Part shown: positions 9,361 to 12,449 of the stretch, one piece after another | Layout of the letters: the number at the start of each line of letters is the position of its first letter | Numbering within the stretch: position 1 is the first letter of the stretch | NCBI GenBank assembly: GCA_030629485.1 | Contig: DAOVOW010000023.1 | Span: forward strand, 1-12,449 | Direction of reading: 5' to 3' | Source: a bacterium | GTDB lineage: Bacteria; Zixibacteria; MSB-5A5; GN15; FEB-12 | Length of the DNA: 12,449 nucleotides | Notes under the pieces: generated by a model | Seen by the model: the letters and a program-made list of their open reading frames with translations, nothing else | What the model was told of the DNA's origin: nothing | The model's database searches: none | Made by a program: the position numbers and the translations under genes

Positions 9361-9875
9361 TACTTGATCACCTCGGGTGGCTCGTCTTTGTTCCAACTGA
9401 ACTGGGGTTGCTCGTAGGTAAGCGGAAAATCTTTGCGTAGTGGATGTCCCTCGAGATCATCCGGCGTCAGTATCTTGGTAAGATCGGGATGGCCCACAAA
9501 CTCAATCCCAAACAGATCATAAACCTCACGCTCCATCCAGTTGGCCCCGGGCCACAGGTCGCACAGCGATGCTATCTTTGGAGCCTCCGCGGGAAGATGC
9601 ATTTTCAGGAAAAAACGATGAGCGTGAGTCAGGGAGTACAGGTTGTAGATCAGTTCGAAGCGACCCTCCGACTCCCGTTCGTGACCGAGCCAGTCGACGG
9701 CTGTTAGGTCGCTGAGGAACCTGACCTGGAGTTCGTTGTCTTCCAGAAAAGCCTGGCAGATCTCGACCAAAGCCTCCGGCTTGACATAGAAAGACTGCTC
9801 ACCGCGAAAATCATCTTCCCTGATCACCGCCTCACCGAACCGATCCTTGATGAAACCTCTGAACTGCTCTTCCAT
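9360..9875 (-). CDS. nuoC: NADH-quinone oxidoreductase subunit C (NuoC), 30-kDa subunit
   Basis: Structural subunit of the peripheral arm packing against NuoD; it binds no cofactor. The 30-kDa signature lies at residues 115-152: EREVYDLFGIEFVGHPDL followed by TPDDLEGHPLRKDFPL. The N-terminal alpha/beta part (for example VRFLSDLTAVDWLG, 51-64) is also as expected. The 171-residue length is typical of stand-alone NuoC. An in-frame TGA about 20 bases upstream of the ATG limits any longer start. The ribosome site is poor (GGAACAAG at a long distance), and a 70-bp gap follows nuoB, the largest gap in the operon. The stop overlaps the nuoD start by one base. Confidence 0.96.
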   Translation of the reverse strand: MEEQFRGFIKDRFGEAVIREDDFRGEQSFYVKPEALVEICQAFLEDNELQVRFLSDLTAVDWLGHERESEGRFELIYNLYSLTHAHRFFLKMHLPAEAPKIASLCDLWPGANWMEREVYDLFGIEFVGHPDLTKILTPDDLEGHPLRKDFPLTYEQPQFSWNKDEPPEVIK

Positions 9876-9945
9876 ATCAACGTCTTGTTCCGAATTTCAC
9901 AATCTCGGCCGTATCAGCGTGTCCATCCGACTCCGATTGACTCAA

Positions 9946-10449
9946 TCAACCAACCCTGCGGCCCCAGTCTTCCCTTTTGTCCTTTAGAGATTCCTTATCG
10001 ACTTTTTCGTAAAGCTTGAGAATACCGTCCATCAATTGCTCTGGTCGTGGCGGACAACCGGGGACATAAACATCAACCGGGATGATCCGGTCGACCCCCT
10101 GCAAAACGGCGTAGTTGTTGAACACACCACCGCACGAAGCGCATGCCCCCATGGACAGAACCCACTTCGGGTTGGGCATTTGTTCGTACAGCGTCTTGAT
10201 CACCGGCACCATTTTCATCGATACCCGGCCGGCTACAATCATCAAGTCCGCCTGCCGCGGCGACGGACGCATAACCTCCATGCCGTAGCGCGCCAGATCG
10301 AAATGCGGCGCAAAGGTGGACATCATCTCGATAGCGCAGCAGGCCAGTCCGAACCCGAGCGGCCACATTGAGCGGCGATGAGACCAGTTGACCATCTTGT
10401 CGAGGGTAGTCAGAATTATCGAATCGGGGATCTTTTCTTCTATTCCCAT
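9946..10449 (-). CDS. nuoB: NADH-quinone oxidoreductase subunit B (NuoB), cluster N2 carrier
   Basis: Holds the terminal [4Fe-4S] cluster N2, which reduces quinone at the NuoB/NuoD interface. The ligands are the adjacent pair C37-C38 (LACCAIEM), C103 (GACASCGG) and C132 (VPGCPPRPE). The spacings of 65 and 29 residues equal those recalled for E. coli Nuo[21 protein letters not shown] (60-79) is the conserved core. The 167-residue length is usual. The start ATG lies inside the 3' end of nuoA (10-bp overlap, different frame), with CGGGGTG about 7 bases upstream as its ribosome site. A 70-bp gap precedes nuoC. Confidence 0.98.
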   Translation of the reverse strand: MGIEEKIPDSIILTTLDKMVNWSHRRSMWPLGFGLACCAIEMMSTFAPHFDLARYGMEVMRPSPRQADLMIVAGRVSMKMVPVIKTLYEQMPNPKWVLSMGACASCGGVFNNYAVLQGVDRIIPVDVYVPGCPPRPEQLMDGILKLYEKVDKESLKDKREDWGRRVG

Positions 10450-10796
10450 TTCAGCGCACCCCGACCAAGTATGTAGAAATAGCCAACCAGCAGGATTACC
10501 ACGAACACGAGCATTTCAATGAAGCCGAACAACCCCAGACTGCGCGATATCACGGCCCAGGGATATAGAAAAATTACTTCGATGTCAAAAAGTACGAACA
10601 GGATAGCCACCAGGAAGAACTTGACCGGCACCGGCTCCCGGGTAGTTCCGATCGGCTCCATACCGCACTCGTATGGCTCCAGTTTGCGGCCCAGTTTCGT
10701 TCGCTTGCCGATAAGAACCGACATCGCCACGAACACGACCGCCAGAAGGGAGGCGGCTACCAGCAAGAACAAAATGGGGTAAAAAGTCTCAAACAT
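10440..10796 (-). CDS. nuoA: NADH-quinone oxidoreductase subunit A (NuoA)
   Basis: Three-helix membrane subunit (ND3 homologue) next to NuoH at the base of the quinone channel; first gene of the operon. The loop after helix 1 contains YECGMEPIG (42-50), with the cysteine (C44) known from ND3. Helix 2 contains [20 protein letters not shown] (57-76), with the conserved carboxylates D71 and E73, then LYPWAV. The 118-residue length is normal. The ATG at 10796 opens [12 protein letters not shown]. The ribosome site is weak (GTGAAG). The gene lies about 30 bases downstream of the predicted transcription start and overlaps nuoB by 10 bp. Confidence 0.97.
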   Translation of the reverse strand: MFETFYPILFLLVAASLLAVVFVAMSVLIGKRTKLGRKLEPYECGMEPIGTTREPVPVKFFLVAILFVLFDIEVIFLYPWAVISRSLGLFGFIEMLVFVVILLVGYFYILGRGALKWE

Positions 10797-10834
10797 TCTT
10801 CACACTACAAACAGCCTTGCCAAACATTGCCCCA

Positions 10835-10863
10835 ACTGTAGCCATAATAGGCAGGCAAGTCAA
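10835..10863 (-). promoter_or_regulatory. Predicted sigma70-type promoter of the nuo operon
   Basis: On the minus strand the -35 box TTGACT (10863-10858, 5 of 6 consensus bases) is separated by exactly 17 bases from a -10 box TACAGT (10840-10835, 4 of 6). Transcription would begin near 10828, giving a leader of about 30 nt before the nuoA ATG at 10796. Position, spacing and box quality are all good, and no other credible gene start lies nearby. This is an inference from sequence match alone. The leader shows no obvious riboswitch. Confidence 0.6.
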
Positions 10864-10884
10864 GAGAATTTGAATTTGTTTACC

Positions 10885-10958
10885 GACCTGCTGCGCTCAG
10901 CCCATAGCCTTGCGTTCAGCGACCTCGGAACAGACCTACTGCCTTGCGGGACCTGCTG
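10885..10958. repeat. Degenerate short direct repeats (GACCTGCTG / GCCTTGCG)
   Basis: GACCTGCTG occurs at 10885-10893 and again at 10950-10958, with the one-base variant GACCTACTG at 10933-10941. GCCTTGCG occurs at 10907-10914 and 10941-10948. The two word types interleave, as if a unit of roughly 35-65 bp had been duplicated and had decayed. It begins about 20 bp upstream of the nuo -35 box. No function can be assigned. Confidence 0.4.
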
Positions 10959-10990
10959 TTACGGAGCACATACAGCCCTATAGTTCTGTC

Positions 10991-11018
10991 CCGGGAATAC
11001 ACAAAGTCTTGTGCCCGG
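10991..11018. repeat. Nested inverted repeat (hairpin) upstream of the nuo promoter
   Basis: An outer stem CCGGG (10991-10995) pairs with CCCGG (11014-11018). Inside it, CACAA (11000-11004) pairs with TTGTG (11009-11013) around the loop AGTC, leaving a 4-nt AATA bulge on one side. GAATAC (10995-11000) can instead pair with GTATTC (11022-11027), so two folds compete. There is no T-tract on either side, so it does not look like an intrinsic terminator. Confidence 0.45.
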
Positions 11019-11084
11019 CGAGTATTCAGACCGGCGGGAAATCGCCGCCATGCGGGGTGATCTGACTGTATCGTTTTCCCATAA

Positions 11085-11105
11085 CAACACCTTATACAGG
11101 TGTTG
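11085..11105. repeat. Perfect 8-bp inverted repeat
   Basis: CAACACCT (11085-11092) and AGGTGTTG (11098-11105) form a perfect 8-bp stem with the 5-nt loop TATAC. It has no poly-T tail on either strand, so it may be a repeat element, a protein-binding palindrome or an RNA-stabilising hairpin. The sequence does not show which. Confidence 0.5.
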
Positions 11106-11168
11106 CACTTCGTTTGTGAGTTTAGGAAGTCCAGTGTTCGCGCACAGGGTACGCCACCCTTCGACTGC

Positions 11169-11207
11169 GCTCAGGATGACGTTGGGGGGAATGCTCAGGA
11201 TGACGTT
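11169..11207. repeat. Tandem 15-bp direct repeat GCTCAGGATGACGTT
   Basis: Two identical copies lie at 11169-11183 and 11193-11207, with a 24-bp period. The first is preceded by CCCTTCGACTGC, which makes the longer element often met between genes in bacterial genomes and metagenome assemblies (recalled, not searched). It probably belongs to a dispersed intergenic repeat family. Confidence 0.6.
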
Positions 11208-11209
11208 TT

Positions 11210-11232
11210 GGCAGGATCGCATGGATCCTGCC
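11210..11232. repeat. Perfect 9-bp inverted repeat
   Basis: GGCAGGATC (11210-11218) and GATCCTGCC (11224-11232) form a perfect stem around the loop GCATG. It begins three bases after the second GCTCAGGATGACGTT copy, so the direct repeats and this hairpin may be parts of one composite element. There is no T-tract next to the stem on the plus strand, and only TTTT on the other side in plus orientation. Confidence 0.55.
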
Positions 11233-11267
11233 CTACCAGGAATGAGTGGCATAGCGCGTGAAGCGCG

Positions 11268-11285
11268 AAAAACAGGCTTGCCTGT
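11268..11285 (-). terminator. Possible intrinsic terminator of the PHP / PHPT1-like transcript
   Basis: On the minus strand ACAGG (11285-11281) can pair with CCTGT (11276-11272) across a CAAG loop, and the 3' arm runs straight into TTTTT (11272-11268). It lies about 180 bases after the stop of the PHPT1-like gene and well before the nuo promoter, in the right orientation to end that transcript. The stem is only 5-6 bp and only moderately GC-rich, so efficiency is doubtful. It could equally be another hairpin of the repeat mosaic. Confidence 0.35.
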
Positions 11286-11300
11286 CACTGTGCGTGGTGC

Positions 11301-11344
11301 ACGTCCTCGTCCGCCACGTGGACACAGGGGCAGCCTCAGGACGT
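11301..11344. repeat. Imperfect inverted repeats flanking CCACGTGG
   Basis: ACGTCCT (11301-11307) and AGGACGT (11338-11344) are inverted copies, and the palindrome CCACGTGG lies between them. Nearby GGCAG and CTGCC words add further local pairing. The block has the look of a decayed palindromic intergenic element. Nothing indicates a gene or a defined regulator site. Confidence 0.35.
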
Positions 11345-11462
11345 CTGCCGCCCACACGGTCAAGCCGCCCATAAATGGGTCTCATGCGCTTCGCGCGGCC
11401 TTGTGCGCCCCAGTGAACGCCACTCGTGGCTGGCGGCCGGCGTTGGCCAGGTCGAACAGCGG

Positions 11463-11870
11463 CTACTCAACAGTCCAGGCAAACTCTGAAAACATGGGAT
11501 GTTTGCAGAGGATGCGATTGAGATCGGCCTGACGCAACCCACCATACGCTTTGGATTGTCCACGAACGCACACTGTTCGTTGCGCCTGGTCGAGTTCCAG
11601 ATACCCGCCCCCACGGACCTCACAGCTTTCATCAAATACTTCGAGCAAATCCGGCCGCTTGACCCAACTAGACGCGATCTGTTGCTCCTTGCAGAAACGA
11701 TCGAGCAGACCGGCGTGATAGGGATACTCGGCGAGCGGTCCAAACAGCAGATAGAGACACCCATCGTTGGATACCAACAGAAACTTGCAGGCGAGCCTGC
11801 CGTCCTGCGAGTAGGGAGCAAGATCATCCTCGCCACCATAGAAGAGCACATGCATTCTCTCATCCGGCAT
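11463..11870 (-). CDS. Janus/Ocnus (PHPT1-like) family protein, possible protein-histidine phosphatase
   Basis: The 135-residue product resembles the 14-kDa phosphohistidine phosphatase PHPT1 along its length, judged against my recalled human sequence. CKFLLVSND (28-36) aligns with the strand holding Lys21. EYPYHAGLLDRF (48-59) aligns with EYHADIYDKV, placing H52 at catalytic His53. CEVRGGGYLELD aligns with the CECLGGGR segment, and RGQSKAYG (104-111) with YGYSMAYG, keeping S106 and A108 of the phosphate site. The active-site Arg78 is replaced by Tyr90. The end FAWTVE resembles YEVTW. I chose the ATG at 11870: AGGGTGGG lies 8 bases upstream, and it starts just after the PHP gene's stop. M at 11855 (130 aa) is an alternative; the ATG at 11933 overlaps the PHP gene too far. 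Phosphatase activity is inference; another phosphate-binding role is possible. Confidence 0.7.
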   Translation of the reverse strand: MPDERMHVLFYGGEDDLAPYSQDGRLACKFLLVSNDGCLYLLFGPLAEYPYHAGLLDRFCKEQQIASSWVKRPDLLEVFDESCEVRGGGYLELDQAQRTVCVRGQSKAYGGLRQADLNRILCKHPMFSEFAWTVE

Positions 11871-11871
11871 T

Positions 11872-12449
11872 TCAGCAGCCCACCCTGATGTGGTTCGAGA
11901 ATATCCAGCCGCGATGCTCCTTGAACGCCTCAACGCGATAGACGCCTTTGCCGGAAACCCGATACTCCAATTCGTCTGACACAGTTTCGAGGATTTTCCG
12001 GCCGTTGTGGATCAGACGCAAGGTGGCCCGGGTCGGAAGTGACACCATCAGCCTGGCATCCTGTTCCGACGCAAGACTGCCGCCGCAAGTCACCTTTTCC
12101 GAACCGCACTCACCGATAAAACGGAACTTCTCGGCCGAGCCCCACCGCTCGTTGGCAAAGAACAACCGGCAATCGCGGATGGCATCATATAATTGAGCTT
12201 TGGCTTTCTCAAAGTCAGTACTCATCGGCTCGTCCAATAGAAGGTAACACCGCAGCGATTTGAAATGGACCTTGTAGGGAAATACTTCGAAACTAAAGGG
12301 CCAGATTCGAATACCGAAAGCGTGAGCATCGACACTGGCCAGGCCGACACATTTCTGAGTCAGGCTAATCTCGTCCCACTTGGCAAGAAGGCGATCGGTC
12401 GGCGCGATGATCGACTTGCGAGGTGAAAACACCATCGCCAGTTGATTGA
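11872..12449 (-). CDS. PHP-domain protein, C-terminal part (5' end beyond right edge)
   Basis: The frame is open to the right edge (residues N-Q-L-A precede the first ATG at 12435), so this is the C-terminal 192 or so residues of a longer protein. LAKWDEISL followed by CVGLASVDAHAFG has the metal-ligand D-x-H motif found near the end of PHP (polymerase and histidinol phosphatase) domains. FPYKVHFKSLRCYLLLDEP and AIRDCRLFFANE follow as in PHP proteins whose barrel ends this way. After the barrel comes a beta-rich tail with ATLRLIHNGRKILE and GVYRVEAFKEHRGWIFSN, a pattern I associate with predicted metal-dependent phosphoesterases of this type. The N-terminal HxH metal motif would lie outside the window. 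The substrate is unknown. The stop is one base before the PHPT1-like start, so the two genes are probably one transcript. Family assignment is fairly secure; exact function is not. Confidence 0.75.
   Translation of the reverse strand, partial: NQLAMVFSPRKSIIAPTDRLLAKWDEISLTQKCVGLASVDAHAFGIRIWPFSFEVFPYKVHFKSLRCYLLLDEPMSTDFEKAKAQLYDAIRDCRLFFANERWGSAEKFRFIGECGSEKVTCGGSLASEQDARLMVSLPTRATLRLIHNGRKILETVSDELEYRVSGKGVYRVEAFKEHRGWIFSNHIRVGC

Larger units (their letters stand above)
10870..11462. other. Non-coding intergenic region rich in short repeats
   Basis: No convincing gene was found on either strand. The stretch is a patchwork of inverted and direct repeats, described in separate entries, between the PHPT1-like gene and the nuo promoter. 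Open frames crossing it translate to repetitive arginine-, threonine- and proline-rich strings such as TALRMTLGGMLRMTF. These are the typical artefact of GCTCAGGATGAC-type intergenic repeats. Further palindromes include CCCATAAATGGG at 11368-11379, GCGCTTCGCGC at 11386-11396, and GCCACTCGTGGC at 11419-11430 nested inside AACGCC (11416-11421) and GGCGTT (11439-11444). Confidence 0.7.

Noticed and set aside
9361..9396. Longer nuoD start at 9396
   Set aside because: It would overlap nuoC by 37 bp and add an unconserved arginine-rich stretch; the TAATG junction at 9360 with GAGGTG upstream fits the family start.
10959..11372. 137-codon open frame on the minus strand between nuoA and the PHPT1-like gene
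   Set aside because: It runs through the repeat island. Its translation is low-complexity and includes two copies of the same repeat-derived words (VILS-type), with no family resemblance or ribosome site.
11416..11444. GC-rich nested palindrome just downstream of the PHPT1-like stop as a terminator
   Set aside because: It can fold strongly but has no T-tract on the minus strand, so it does not qualify as an intrinsic terminator.
10870..11462. CRISPR array or small mobile element
   Set aside because: Repeats are few, unequal and not regularly spaced with unique spacers. No transposase or clear terminal inverted repeats with target duplication were seen.
11011..11532. 173-codon open frame on the plus strand over the repeat island
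   Set aside because: The TALRMTLGGMLRMTF-like translation is the usual artefact of GCTCAGGATGAC repeats, and the 3' end overlaps the better-supported PHPT1-like gene.
11499..11888. 129-codon plus-strand frame opposite the PHPT1-like gene
   Set aside because: It is antisense to a gene with recognisable active-site residues and shows no motifs of its own.

Overview
The window is almost entirely one minus-strand operon for proton-translocating NADH:quinone oxidoreductase (respiratory complex I, NDH-1). Reading from right to left, the genes are nuoA, B, C, D, E, F, G, H, I, J, K and the first 462 codons of nuoL, which runs off the left edge. nuoM and nuoN would be expected beyond it. NuoC and NuoD are separate proteins. 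The genes are packed tightly: 4-bp ATGA overlaps at D/E, E/F and I/J, TAATG at C/D, TAAATG at J/K, and a 10-bp overlap at A/B. The only sizeable internal gap is 70 bp between nuoB and nuoC. The peripheral arm is NuoB, C, D, E, F, G and I, and nearly all expected Fe-S ligands can be seen. The exception is the N7 cluster of NuoG, whose binding motif is eroded. The membrane arm present here is NuoA, H, J, K and L. A good sigma70-type promoter (TTGACT, 17 bp, TACAGT) lies just upstream of nuoA.

To the right of the promoter is about 590 bp without a credible gene (roughly 10870-11462). It holds a mosaic of short hairpins and direct repeats, including two copies of a GCTCAGGATGACGTT unit. It looks like dispersed intergenic repeat DNA. 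ORFs predicted across it are low-complexity translations of these repeats.

At the far right are two more minus-strand genes that end before the repeat region. The first is the C-terminal part of a PHP-domain (metal-dependent phosphoesterase-like) protein entering from beyond the right edge. The second is a protein of about 135 residues whose layout and key residues resemble the Janus/Ocnus protein-histidine phosphatase family (animal PHPT1). The two are nearly contiguous and probably co-transcribed. A weak hairpin plus T-tract downstream may end that transcript.

The organism is a bacterium of moderately high GC that respires with a canonical 12-plus gene NDH-1. The split nuoC/nuoD, the N7-less NuoG and the intergenic repeat style would suit an uncultured FCB-type lineage (for example Zixibacteria-like). 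That placement is inference from general impression and is not shown by the sequence. Apart from the PHPT1-like gene and the NuoG motif loss, the content is conventional. I found no CRISPR, tRNA, rRNA, transposase or defence system.
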